From assembly GCA_029891385.1 (NCBI GenBank), contig CM057230.1:52679414-52743413 (forward strand): a DNA stretch of 64,000 nucleotides. Direction: 5' to 3'. The position numbers and the translations under genes are program-made. The notes under the pieces are model-generated. The model had not been told where the DNA came from. It saw nothing but the letters and a program-made list of their open reading frames with translations, and ran no database searches. The stretch is from Erythroxylum novogranatense. Taxonomy: Eukaryota > Streptophyta > Magnoliopsida > Malpighiales > Erythroxylaceae. Of the stretch, positions 1 through 10,917 are shown in pieces (position 1 is the stretch's first letter; each line of letters begins with the position of its first letter).

Positions 1-2150
1 GAAATACAAATCGAAAAGCGAAGCACAAATGGAAGCAAAGGCGAAACCGAAAGCAAATCGCTAGAAGCGAATCGAAACCGGAGAACGAAAGCAAATACAA
101 AAGATCGAAAGTAAATCAAATATCGAATTTCCGACATCTGAAGAATGAATCTTAGAAAAAGCGATCGCGTTGGAAACCTTAAGACATTTCAAATCCGGTA
201 TGAATTTTTTTTTTCTTTCTTTTTTTCTTTCTTTTCTCATTCCTTTCTTTTTTTCATTTCATGCATCTTTAGTCGATCTCATTCATAACATCTCAAATCA
301 TAGAAATCTTCTTATCAATATTCTAAATCCCATAAACCATCTTTTAAACATCTAATTCTTATTTTTATTCTTTTTTAACTTATTATCTAACGAAATTTCA
401 GCAGCATAACGGCTGCATTTGTAAAAACCCAAAACCTGCAAATGACAAAAATACACTTCTTAAATTCCCAAACAATCATACAAACATCAAAATCCACCGG
501 ACCCTCCGTCCGAGATCTCAGCATACACAAGCACAAACCTATATCTAGTACTTCCCATAATAGAAATCATCCATCTCTAATCCAATATTTTCATAATTAC
601 AATACATCAAACTTTTTTATAAACACCATTTCATAATTCATCACATCCATAGCCAAATCAACAATCATATCTCAATTCCATAAACCATTTCATAAATCAA
701 ATCTAAGACCTAAACCAATTATAATCATATACAATTCATAACTCAAATCAATGCCCAATTCCAGAATTCATATACATCCCGCATTAATATTTGTAATACA
801 ATAATGGGCAAATCCAGTCTTATACAAACCGATACAAAATTCTCAATTTACACATACAAACGATACAAAATCGAATAACACGTCTTGGCATTCTTTCATC
901 CGATCTCCCGCTCGAAAACCTAGAGATGGGGATGAAAGGGGGTGAGCTGAAATAGCTCGTGGATAACATATTTATAAATTGAAAAATAAGCAAAATCATT
1001 TTTCAAAACATTTTCCATTTAGCAAATTTTTCAAAAACTTATTTCTTAAACCTTTCCACTTTTCAAAACATTTATACTGAAATTTCCAATCTCTTCACAA
1101 TTTCAAACCTCAAAATTTCTTTCCTCGAAATTCCAAAGCTTTTCAAAAATTCATAAATATAATCGAAAACATGAATGCAAGCACATACAAATGCATCACA
1201 TTATAAATAAATCAAAAAGCACATAACACTTCATAATGGTTTGGTTTCGGTCCAAATGGAGCGTCTTGCCGATCCCAGATAGCGGTCCAAAGGTAAGTGA
1301 ACAAAACGTACTACATCTTTCCACATAGCGGTCCGGTGTAGCCGTAAACTTATGGAAGTCCTTACGGAGCTCCAATGCCACTAGCGGGCAGGCGGGAGAA
1401 GCCTTTTAAAAATGAGACCAGTGCACTGACTCATACTTAAGGGACCTAACCAAACCCACAACACATAATTCATGCTTGAAAATCGAAATGCCCGAAGGCG
1501 TATTTCAAAACTTAAATTTTTCACATCGTGTCCTACTAGACACATTAACATTCACAATGCACATACATGCATATAACAATTCTCCATACATATGTCATAT
1601 AGCAAATCAAAATACAATAACAATTCATCAAACCAGCTCACAACAATCAAAATCACAATCGATTCACAACAATTCATAAACAAAGTATGCTACACCTTTG
1701 ATAATTTATCAAATCATCAAAACACATTTAATTCAAAAATTGTATCAATTTCATCAAATCATTTAAAACATTGAATTCACTCATTGTAGCCATTCCTTGT
1801 AAAGTTCAAAACATGGTGAATAATAATTTCTTAAAATCATTGTTCATTGGGAAATCAAAATTTTCAAATATTAACATAGACAATAATTTATAAACAATTT
1901 GCTTCTTGATTTTTTTCAAATCATTTAATTAGCTTATAATTCAAAGCATAAACATATTTAATCATTCAAAACAATTCTCAAATCATAGACAATAAAATTC
2001 ATAATTCTTTTCTTTCTTGATTTTTCAAAACCTTGAATATAAACAATTTTAGCACTTTTAAAATCATTCCAAAACAATAAATTTATTCATTCGAATTAAA
2101 AGAATTTCAATTTCTTAAATCATTGAACATATACCAAAATTTCTAACATT

Positions 2151-2452
2151 ATTTCAAACGCATTCGAAATCTTAATTTTTACAAACATTTGCATAAACAA
2201 TATTTTCTAAACAATTTCAAACGCATTCGGAAATCTTAATTTTTCAAACATTTGCATAAACAATATTTTCTAAACAATTTTAAACACATTCGGAAATCTT
2301 AATTTTTCAAACATTTGCATAAACAATATTTTCTAAATAATTTCAAACGCATTCGAAAATCTTAAATTTTCAAACATTTGTCATAAACCATATTTTCTAA
2401 ACAATTTCAAACGCATTCGGAAATCTTAATTTTTCAAACATTTGTCATATTC
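2151..2452. repeat. 63-bp minisatellite, about five copies, inside LTR 1
   Basis: Five consecutive units begin with ATTTCAAACGCATTCG and carry TCAAACATTTG and ATAAACAATATTTTC at the same spacing. Units differ by a few substitutions or single-base indels (ACGCATTCG or ACACATTCG; TTTGCATAAAC or TTTGTCATAAAC). No coding potential. Confidence 0.9.
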
Positions 2453-3299
2453 AAACTCAATATCATTTACCAATTCAACCAAAATCCTCATAACAATTTT
2501 CCAATCATTCAAACACAAAGAATTCTCAATTATCAATATCAAGGAATGCAACACTTTAGAAATTTCCAAATCATTAATAAAATCATAATGTCTCACAAAT
2601 TCTAATAGTAAAACTCAATAAATCAAACACAATTAATTCAAACAATTTTTATCACTTTCTTAAATCATTCCAAAACAATAATTTAGTCATTCAGAATTAA
2701 AAATTAAACAATATTTTCAAAATTAATAAATAAAAAAATATTTTTGCTTTCTTTATTTTTCAAAAACACATAGATAACTCATAATTCAACTTATAAATAT
2801 GGTGCCCACCTCATTTCCATACTAGGAACTTGATTTAAGCCTCAATTCCTTCAATCCTCACTTAAATCGAAAATCCCTAATTCAAGACATAAAAACCCTA
2901 ATTTAGAAACATCCAAAATTAACCATCATGTAGGCCATAGTCACTAAAATTAACTTAGGAAAACTCAATCCCATAACAATCTTAAGCCAAATAAACCAAA
3001 ATCTCACTAAAAATTCAAAGCTTAACAATCATCACTTACCTTCATCTTCTTCATTTTCGAAAATGGTGGTTGACAAATTAATTCCACTTATGTTTTGATA
3101 ATAATAAAATGTATAGAATTGGTTAAGAAATTGTTTCAGGTATTTTGGGATTGATATTCAATGAAAGAATTATACAAATCAAGATGGGCAAGTGTTTAAT
3201 CATTGAAGAATCAAGATGGAAGTTTCCTATAAGTGAAAGAGGCTTAAATAATGAAGATTATAGAAGATTTGAGTGGATATTACCGTTGAAGCTTACATA

Positions 3300-3575
3300 A
3301 GTCGACTAGAACATCATATGTCAACTAATATATGAAGATATGTCAACACAAGTCGACTAACAGCATACAAGTCGACTTATCGTGGACCACAAGTCGACTT
3401 ACACATCACAAGTCGACTTATAGAAGAGCGGAGATGCAAGTTTACGTAAAATGTTGTCACAAGTCGACTTATGGTCACAAGTCGACTTATACAACTCGAC
3501 AAGTCGACTTATGGTCACAAGTCGACTTATACAACTTGACAAGTCGACTTATACAACTTGACAAGTCGACTTATG
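3300..3575. repeat. Array of 11 AAGTCGACTT palindromes in LTR U3
   Basis: About eleven copies of the perfect 10-bp palindrome AAGTCGACTT (two in the form AAGTCGACTA), usually as ACAAGTCGACTTATG, spaced 17-55 bp apart. The array lies upstream of the TATA box, where enhancer repeats sit in copia LTRs. The apparent reading frame across it, repeating HKSTY and QVDL, only reflects the repeat. Confidence 0.95.
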
Positions 3576-3692
3576 GGTACAGCACATTAATTCCAACGGT
3601 CCAATTAGCCAAAAATGGAAGGGAGATTATTAAGGAACGGTTATTTCAATCTAGCAACGGCTAGAATAAGTCCCAACAGCTATATTTCTTCT

Positions 3693-3700
3693 TATATAAA
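3693..3700 (+). promoter_or_regulatory. TATA-like box of the 5' LTR
   Basis: TATATAAA followed by GGGTGG, about 120 bp downstream of the palindrome array; the same box is at 7332-7339 in the 3' LTR. Position fits the U3/R boundary. No experimental start site is implied. Confidence 0.6.
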
Positions 3701-4280
3701 GGGTGGATGATTGATGAAGAATAGACACAAGTTCTACAAGCCAAAATACTCTTATCTTGCTCCAAATTGCTTATCATTATTCTTACTTTGTTTACATTTC
3801 TATTGAGCACTTGTTCTTAGATCTTTATCCTATTTCTTTTACAAATTGAGTGACTAGTGAAAGGTCACGTGTGAGGTAGCAGGCGAAAATCAAGTATTGT
3901 TGGTAGGATTTGTGCGGAAGACAAATCATCTCAGAAGGTTGCTTGAGCCGGAAATCAAGCGGTATTGGTAAGATTTGTGCCGAAAGAAAAATCAAGTGTA
4001 AAGGTAGCTTGAGCCGGAAATCAAGCGGGATTGTAAGAGTTCACACTAAACTACAAAGTGTGTAATAAAGTGGTTTGCAAAATCCTAAGTGGGAGCTTAG
4101 GTAGAGGACGTAGGTCTTAGCACCGAACCTCTATAAAAACAGTGTTTGATCTTCTTCCCTACTCTTTGTATTTAAATTTGTTTAAATTACTATTGTGTGA
4201 ATTAACTTCTGATTTTATTGTAGAAATTCTTAAAAAAATTTAAAGATCTATTCAACCCCCCCTTCTAGATCGCTAACAAT

Positions 4281-4292
4281 TGGTATCAGAGC
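4281..4292 (+). other. Primer-binding site of the copia derivative (initiator Met-tRNA type)
   Basis: TGGTATCAGAGC, the standard plant copia PBS complementary to the 3' end of initiator tRNA-Met, two bases after the LTR end at 4278. Confidence 0.95.
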
Positions 4293-4306
4293 AGAAGTAT
4301 CCGGGG

Positions 4307-5929
4307 ATGGCACACAATAACTTAGCGGAAGAAGGTAATACTAATAATCGCCTCCTTTATTTAATGGTACTAATTATTCTTCTTGGAAAAATCCTATGAA
4401 GTACCACATCATTAGCGAGGAGTAGAATATTGGAAGATAATTATCTTGGTCCACAACCACCATTAAAAGAAAATGGTGAGTTAAAACGAGCTGGAATACG
4501 ATGACAATGACTGGAGGCAAGCCTACATCAACGCTAAAGCGATGAAGCTAATCTATTGCGCTCTCACAGTTGAGGAAAGAAACAGAGTTAACTCGTGTCC
4601 AGCGCCAAAGAAATGTGGGAGAGACTTCGCATCACCCATGAAGGAACCAACCAAGTCCGGGAGACAAAAATCAGCATGCTGCTTCATGAATATGAAATGT
4701 TTTTCATGAAAGAAGGTGAGTCTATTTCCAATATGCTTGATCGTTTTGCAGAAATTATCAATGAATTAGGAAATCTTGGAAAGCACATGACGGATAGCGA
4801 GAAGGTGAAGAAGATTCTTCGCTCTCTACCGAAAGAATGGGATTCACAAGTCACCGCTATTATGGAGTCCAAGGATCTTAATCACTTGGAATTCAACGCC
4901 TTGGTGGGATCACTCATCAACTATGAGATCATTCTCAAATCAAGAGGAAGTAGAGGTAAATCACAAAAATCAATTGCTTTTAAAGCTAACACTTCTTTTG
5001 TTGATGAAAGTGATGAGGAAATAGATGAAGACGAGGAAGACGAAGAAATAGCTATGTACGCTAGAAATTTAAGGAAGTTCAAGGGACTTTTCAAAAATCG
5101 AAGAAAAGAATTAAGTGGCGGAAGAAATGGAGAAACGAAGAAGTATACTGTAGAAAGAAGGTCTAAAGGATATCAAGAAAAGAAAATTTCAAATCTCCAG
5201 AAAAATGACAAAGGGAAAAAGAAAGTTAACCTTATAGCCACGTGGAGTGATGATAAGGAAGCATATCAAAGCAATGATGAAAACAACCTAGCGCTTATGG
5301 CCAATAGCTCCTCAATAAGTGATGATGAAGATGAGGTAACTTTCTTTGATCAAGATCTTATAGAGTCTTTTAATGCTTTGCAAATTGATTTTGAAGAAGC
5401 TATTGAAATCAACAAGAAATTGAGAAAGAAAATAAGAGAATTGGTTGCTGAAAATAATGCCTTACATGAGACTATTGATGATTTAGATAGTCCTAAGGAA
5501 GATCATTCTGCATGTCTTGTTGAAAAGGAAAATCTTATTTGTGAGCTTGATAGACTTAGAAAGGAGTTTTCTTATGTGGTTGGAAAATTTGTTGGTGGAA
5601 ATGCAAAGTTTGAAGAGATGTTGTCTTTACAAAGATATTCTATTTCTAAACATGGTTTGGGATATGATCCTTGTAATAGAGATTGTTCTTTAATTTCCAA
5701 ATTTACCAACGATGGAAAAGTTGCTCAATGTGCTAGATGCTTGAAAGATGGTCATATAGAAATTGCATGTAAAACTATTAGGAGATGTATCAAAGTTAAG
5801 AAAATTTGGGTGATTAAAGGTACAACACCACCTAATGTGGTTTATATGACTAACCAAAATGGACCCAAGATGGCTTGGGTACCAATGAAAAGAAAGGATG
5901 TTGCAGTTGTAGGTACAAGCAAGGAATGA
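4307..5929 (+). pseudogene. Copia gag polyprotein remnant (UBN2-type gag with zinc knuckle)
   Basis: Nucleocapsid/capsid protein of a Ty1/copia element. The natural start is probably the ATG at 4307, shortly after the PBS, but the first ~290 bp hold stops and frame changes. The open part runs 4595-5929 (444 codons), so its first Met is not the real start. It shows the plant copia gag core (AKEMWERL, HEGTNQVRETK, LRSLPKEW), then a very acidic tract near residues 137-150, a Lys/Arg-rich region, a predicted coiled coil near residues 255-315, and a CX2CX4HX4C knuckle (CARCLKDGHIEIAC) at about 5730-5771. It ends with a stop just before a recognisable protease start, so gag and pol are no longer in one frame. 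Confidence 0.85.
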
Positions 5930-5994
5930 AGATCCACCAAGCACATGGTACACTGATAGTGGAAGTTCAAGGCATATGAGTAGAGACAACAACA
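5930..5994 (+). pseudogene. Start of copia protease, cut off
   Basis: Reading through the gag stop region gives WYTDSGSSRHMSRD, the copia aspartic-protease motif with the catalytic DSG. Coding similarity ends about ten residues later, where an AAGTCGACTT-rich untranslated segment begins. This marks the 5' edge of the large pol deletion. Confidence 0.75.
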
Positions 5995-6105
5995 AAGTCG
6001 ACTTATGTGGATCAATAAGTCGACTTATGATATACACAACCTTTGGGAATGAAGAAATTTCAGGATAAGTCGACTTATGGAGGTAAACAAGTCGACTTAT
6101 GTCTA
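5994..6105. repeat. Internal copies of the AAGTCGACTT palindrome
   Basis: Four copies of the LTR palindrome (near 5996, 6021, 6066 and 6089) occur outside the LTR, directly at the pol deletion edge and followed by 3' untranslated sequence. Confidence 0.9.
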
Positions 6106-6698
6106 CACGGATTCTTATGCTATTTCAAGTGTGTGGTGCTTCTTATGACTTTCTGATATTTGTATTAATTATTGGATTGTTATGTTATGACTCTGCATTT
6201 TCTTTGTGTTTGCTTATGAACTGCCAGTCGAATATAAGTTATCAGGGTCTTCTTCAAAAATTCTCTTTTTCCTAAAATCTCCGAAAACATATTCTCTTCT
6301 ACTTTTGAGATTTATTCATGATGATGTTTCTCCACCATGATGATTTTTGTATCTAGCCAAGACCAACATTTCATATCATTTGTATTTGCTTGCTACTTGA
6401 GACTATTTGTATTTGATGACTTGTTTCTCTATTTAATGTGATTGCCATATTTCATCTATTGTTGGTTTGTATTAGTTGTTTTGATTATGACAAAAGGGGA
6501 GAAAATGAGAAATTGGATATTCATTAGTTATTTGATTAAGGGGAGTTTGTTAAAATTTTAATTGATTTTTCAAGGTTATTAAAATTCAATGATTTATATG
6601 ATTGAGGGGAGACTTAACCAAAATGACAAGGTATAAAACCTTGATCAATGTTTCTTTGTTTTCATTTCTTAAACAATTTCTAAGTATTTTTTCATTAT

Positions 6699-6713
6699 CA
6701 AAAAGGGGGAGAT
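6699..6713 (+). other. Polypurine tract of the copia derivative
   Basis: AAAAAGGGGGAGAT lies directly upstream of the 3' LTR. In copia elements the LTR normally begins right after GGGGGAGAT, which suggests the true LTR start is near 6714 (TATTGGACCAATGG) rather than 6725. Confidence 0.85.
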
Positions 6714-6724
6714 TATTGGACCAA

Positions 6725-7921
6725 TGGTGGTTGACAAATTAATTCCACTTATGTTTTGATAATAATAAAATGTATAGAATTGGTTAAGAATTTGTTTCAG
6801 GTATTTTGGGATTGATATTCAATGAAAGAATTATACAAATCAAGATGGGCAAGTGTTTAATCATTGAAGAATCAAGATGGAAGTTTCCTATAAGTGAAAG
6901 AGGCTTAAATAATGAAGATTATAGAAGATTTGAGTGGATATTACCGTTGAAGCTTACATAAGTCGACTAGAACATCATATGTCAACTAATATATGAAGAT
7001 ATGTCAACACAAGTCGACTTACAGCATACAAGTCGACTTATCGTGGACCACAAGTCGACTTACACATCACAAGTCGACTTATAGAAGAGCGGAGATGCAA
7101 GTTTACGTAAAATGTTGTCACAAGTCAACTTATGGTCACAAGTCGACTTATACAACTCGACAAGTCGACTTATGGTCACAAGTCGACTTATACAACTTGA
7201 CAAGTCGACTTATGGGTACAACACATTAATTCCAACGGTCCAATTAGCCAAAAATGGAAGGGAGATTATTAAGGAACGGTCATTTCAATCTAGCAACGGC
7301 TAGAATAAGTCCCAACAGCTATATTTCTTCTTATATAAAGGGTGGATGATTGATGAAGAATAGACACAAGTTCTACAAGCCAAAATACTCTTATCTTGCT
7401 CCAAATTGCTCATCATTATTCTTACTTTGTTTACATTTGTATTGAGCACTTGTTCTTAGATCTTTATCCTATTTCTTTTACAAATTGAGTGACTAGTGAA
7501 AGGTCACGTGTGAGGTAGCTTGAGCCGAAAATCAAGTATTGTTGGTAGGATTTGTGCCGGAAGACAAATCATCTGTAAAGGTTGCTTGAGCCGGAAATCA
7601 AGCGGTATTGGTAAGATTTGTGCCGGAAGACAAATCAAGTGTAAAGGTAACTTGAGCCGGAAATCAAGCGGGATTGTAAGAGTTCACACTAAACTACAAA
7701 GTGTGTAATAAAGTGGTTTGCAAAATCCTAAGTGGGAGCTTAGGTAGAGGACGTAGGTCTTAGCACCGAACCTCTAAAAAAACAGTGTTTGATCTTCTTC
7801 CCTACTCTTTGTATTTAAATTTGTTTAAATTACTATTGTGTGAATTAACTTCTGATTTTATTGTAGAAATTCTTAAAGAATTTTAAAGATCTATTCAACC
7901 CCGCCTTCTAGATCGCTTACA
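6725..7921 (+). repeat. 3' LTR of the copia derivative
   Basis: Near-identical to the 5' LTR. It carries ten palindrome copies at 6959-7215, one mutated to AAGTCAACTT near 7123, and lacks one 22-bp unit. It ends GATCGCTTACA. It probably starts at 6714, directly after the polypurine tract; those first ~11 bases are missing from the 5' LTR. A TATA-like box is at 7332-7339. Confidence 0.93.
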
Positions 7922-8899
7922 ATTTCCTAGCTCATCTTGGAGCTCTCATCTTCTTTCATCTATTTTTCCTTGAAATCAACGAAAAACTTGCTTGAAAACC
8001 CATCAAAACCGAAGCCCTAAGCTCCCTTTCTTTCTTCTCTCTTCTTCTTCCACCGACGCTTCTCTCTTCTCTCCCTCTCTTCTTCGTTTATTTCCTTTTT
8101 TCTGCTTAGAATCGTGCTTCCACTCTAAATAAAACGACAGCCAACTATTTCTTCCTTTTAATGACTATAAAATGACTATCATGCCCCTTTCTTATAGCCT
8201 TCTAACTTAAGTTGTTAAGTGAACTTCCGAACTTGCCCCTGAAACATTATTGAAAAACTGACATCTTGCCTCCTGATTTGTAGCAGGTAAATGAAATAAT
8301 TTGGTAAAACTTCCTTCTAGAAAAATGTTCCTCTATGTCTAACGTTTCTAACGACACCAAAAAAGCTCAAATCGGTTCAGAAACGAAGGAGTTATGGCTA
8401 AAATACTTTTAGACTTGAACTTAACCACGACTGAACCTTACACCAAACTTCACTCCAAAAATTGAACACCTTAGGGGCTAAATTGAACTTCGATCCTTTC
8501 ACATGATTTGTAGCACCATGTCTCTATTTTATTTTACCTCAAGAATCAATTTAATTGGATCTCCACAGATCCCGAATTTTACAAAATACTAAACCATGTT
8601 CAGATAATTATCTAACTCATAACCTTTAACCAATCCTCTGACTTTGCTTCAATCAATCACTTTCCATTTAATCTCCTAAAAAATCATAAATTCCCATGAA
8701 AATGTAGCTAATTGTCTTAGGAATCCAACGCTTTAAAAACCAAGTCAATCGGATGTCGGACGGAGAATTTATAAACAAAGGATTGCAAAAGGGTCGGATT
8801 AAAAACAAAAGAACTGAACTTCGATCTATTGATAAAACTAAATTTTTTAAAAATCATAACTCTTGATCCCGAACTCCAAATTTAACAAATTTGGTGTAG

Positions 8900-9310
8900 A
8901 TGGAAAAATAAAAGGAAGCTCTACAACTTCCATGAAGAACTCAAAAATCAATTCCATCGCTAAAGGGGTCAAAAATCTACTCAAAGTTACTGCCCTGTTA
9001 AACATCACCTAAACAAACTCAAAACTTTCAAATTTCATATCTTCCAATTCCCACATCCAAAAATTGCAGACTTTATAGCGTTGGAAAGATTGACAGACAA
9101 GCTACAACTTTCACGAAGACCATTTACTCCAATTCAAACTAAATCCGTACGACGAGTGGCCTCAAAGCCGAGTACACACAAATGTATACTTAAAGATATT
9201 TTTACAAAACAAACTTTGACTGATCATAACTTTTACTTCCGATATCGAAAAATATTAAACTTTATGGTGACGAAAAGCTCTTAACGTAAGCTACAAGTTT
9301 CATGAGGATT
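8900..9310. repeat. Degenerate ~180-bp tandem unit in LTR 1
   Basis: The phrase CTACAACTTTCATGAAG, preceded by GAAAGCT- or GGAAAG-like sequence and by ATCATAACTTTCAACTCC-like sequence, recurs near 8927, 9108 and 9297, i.e. every 180-190 bp. The same unit recurs in the LTRs at 21.4-22.2 kb and 36.6-37.6 kb. Confidence 0.7.
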
Positions 9311-9643
9311 ATTTTCTCAAATTTGGCCTAAATCAAAAAGTCAACTCTCTATGACCAAAAAGTCAAACTTTTCTTAATTCTTCATATTCTCACTCTTTTC
9401 TCTTTATTTCTTAAATTTTTAACTCCATTAAAGCAATTTATTCACTAACAAATTCATTTAAACTTCAAACGCCATATTAGGTCATACCATAACATAAACC
9501 TCAATAACAAAAGCATTGTTCGCCTATCTTAATCTCATCTAACTATTCACATTCAAAATTTTCTTTTTATTTATTCATTCTAATTTCCTCATTTTCATGT
9601 CACTTGACACTTCAAAATTTCAAGGAAAGTTCGAGGTCCAACA

Positions 9644-10314
9644 GTGGGAGAGGATGTTAGGGAGCTAGATGAGACCCCCAGTGCTGGCATAGAAGGACTT
9701 CTTAGCTGCTTATAAGAAGTACTTATCTGAGATTTACATTCAGCAAAAGCAGAGAGAGTTTTTGAGTGAGGGAGATGACGGTGAGCGAATAAATGCCAAT
9801 TTACACAATTGGCCCGATATGCAGCTGAGTTGATGATGAGTGAAGTGGCTAAGTGTCGAAGGTTTGAAGCGGGACTGCATCTAGCCTTCAAAGAGAAAGT
9901 GATGGCACTGAATTTTTATGACTTTCAGCAGTTGGTTGAAGTGGCACTGAGGGTTGAAAACATTGAGAACATAAAGAGAGCTGTCAACAAAAAGAGAAAG
10001 GGAAGAGAACAGTTTAAGAGGGGAGGTGGTGCTTCTGGTCCAGAGAGGAGTACCAAGACATTCCTTGTGCAGTCTTAGTTGAGAAAGTAGTGGTGCCAGC
10101 AAGTCCAAACAGATGAGAACTGTTTCTCATCAAGCCTCAATAACTGGAGGCAATAGAAGGGGAGAAGGGAACAAGTCATCCGTCCCTAAGTGTGATCATT
10201 GCGGCAAGTTTCATGGAGGGGAATGTTACAGATTGATTAGAGCATGTTTCAACTATATAGAAAAGGGGTTCATGGCTAGATAGTGTCCAAAGTATGCAAG
10301 AAGAGAGGGAACTC
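9644..10314 (+). pseudogene. Chromovirus gag, broken, N-terminus missing
   Basis: Frame-shifted but recognisable gypsy gag. FLAAYKKYLSEIYIQQKQRE precedes about 9745; RYAAELMMSEVAKCRRFEAG and VALRVENIENIK lie in the 9809-10078 frame. A CCHC-like knuckle CDHCGKFHGGEC is encoded near 10194-10230, and a second one ends in an in-frame stop near 10282. The protein would package element RNA. The first part is missing because LTR 1 interrupts the gene at 9643/9644. Confidence 0.82.
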
Positions 10315-10316
10315 AG

Positions 10317-10910
10317 ATGCAAGCTTCAAAGAGAACTGAGACAGTAGGGCACAAGGCTACAACTGAAGTGGGAAGCTCTGATGCAACTAAGAGGGTTAAT
10401 CCTCCGGGAAGACCAAGGGGGCAAGCACCAGCTAGAGTGTTTGCAATGACACGGGAGGTTGCAGAGATCGTTCCAGAAGTTGTGACTGGTATATTTAAAT
10501 TATATGATGATGATGTGATTGTTTTAATTGATCCGGGTTCTACCCATTCCTTTGTTTCATCAGGTAGAACTATGTATGGTAGAGGTTTGAGCCCATTGGA
10601 TACTCCATTGATGGTGAGTTCTCCAATCGGTCAGTATATCATGATCAGTAAATTTTATAGAAACTGTGAGATACATATTGATGGGGAAAACATAGTGGTG
10701 GATTTAATGCCGTTGAAGATGGGAGGATTAGATGTAATTTTGGGTATGAACGCCTTAGAAAAATATAATGTCAACTTAGATTGCAAACAAAACACAGTGG
10801 AGTTTGAGCTTAATAATGGAAGAAAGGTGATGTTTATGGGAGATAGAAAATTTAGCTCATCAAGGATTGTTTCAGCTTTGATGGCAGAGAAAATGATGAG
10901 GAAAGAGTGA
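10317..10910 (+). pseudogene. Chromovirus aspartic protease region
   Basis: Open for 197 codons. It holds VLIDPGSTHSFVS near 10529-10567, the active-site form common in plant chromoviruses (D-P-G-S-T-H), then VDLMPLKMGGLDVILGM, the flap and ILGM-type motif that closes the retropepsin fold. It cleaves the Gag-Pol polyprotein. In living elements it is fused to RT; here a stop at 10908-10910 separates them. The Met at 10317 is internal to the polyprotein, not a real start. Confidence 0.85.
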
Positions 10911-10917
10911 AGCATTT

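Larger units (their letters stand above)
3064..4278 (+). repeat. 5' LTR of the copia derivative
   Basis: Begins TGGTGGTTGACAAATT and ends GATCGCTAACA just before the PBS. U3 contains the AAGTCGACTT palindrome array at 3300-3575. A TATA-like box TATATAAA lies at 3693-3700. The LTR carries one 22-bp unit (ACAACTTGACAAGTCGACTT plus AT) more than the 3' copy. Direct repeats of a GCTTGAGCCGGAAATCAAGC-like unit lie at 3880-4035, downstream of the TATA box. Confidence 0.93.
3064..7921 (+). mobile_element. Non-autonomous Ty1/copia element with two near-identical LTRs and pol deleted
   Basis: The two LTRs (3064-4278 and 6725-7921) are almost identical over about 1.2 kb. The left one is followed by a Met-tRNA type primer-binding site, the right one preceded by a polypurine tract. 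Between them only a broken gag and the first residues of the protease remain; integrase, RT and RNase H are absent. LTR similarity makes this the youngest-looking insertion in the window. No clean 5-bp target duplication is visible: GAAAA precedes the left LTR and ATTTC follows the right one, and the left LTR lacks the first bases present at the right copy. Flanking sequence on both sides is LTR 1. Confidence 0.9.
1..9643 (-). repeat. Long chromovirus-type LTR 1, left end outside window, with a nested copia element
   Basis: Read on the minus strand this is a long LTR of the Tekay/Del chromovirus style. It ends on the right with GGTCCAACA at 9635-9643, i.e. a minus-strand start TGTTGGACC, and abuts chromovirus gag sequence directly. 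The same landmarks occur in the same order in the solo LTR at 18228-32566: a GAAAG-rich stretch at the left edge, GAGATGGGGATGAAAGG near 925, AGCGGTCC and GGCAGGCGGGAGAAGCC near 1330-1405, and degenerate ~180-bp units at 8.9-9.3 kb. The copia derivative 3064-7921 is inserted within it. It is probably solo, because the chromovirus gag it interrupts resumes right after it, but the left terminus and target duplication lie outside the window. Confidence 0.85.

Noticed and set aside
3332..3664. 110-codon open frame rich in HKSTY/QVDL
   Set aside because: It is produced by the AAGTCGACTT array in LTR U3; the equivalent frame in the 3' LTR (6993-7229) differs only by repeat number. Not a gene.
4684..6037. 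Minus-strand frames across the copia gag
   Set aside because: Shadows of the plus-strand gag, which has zinc knuckle and UBN2-type motifs.
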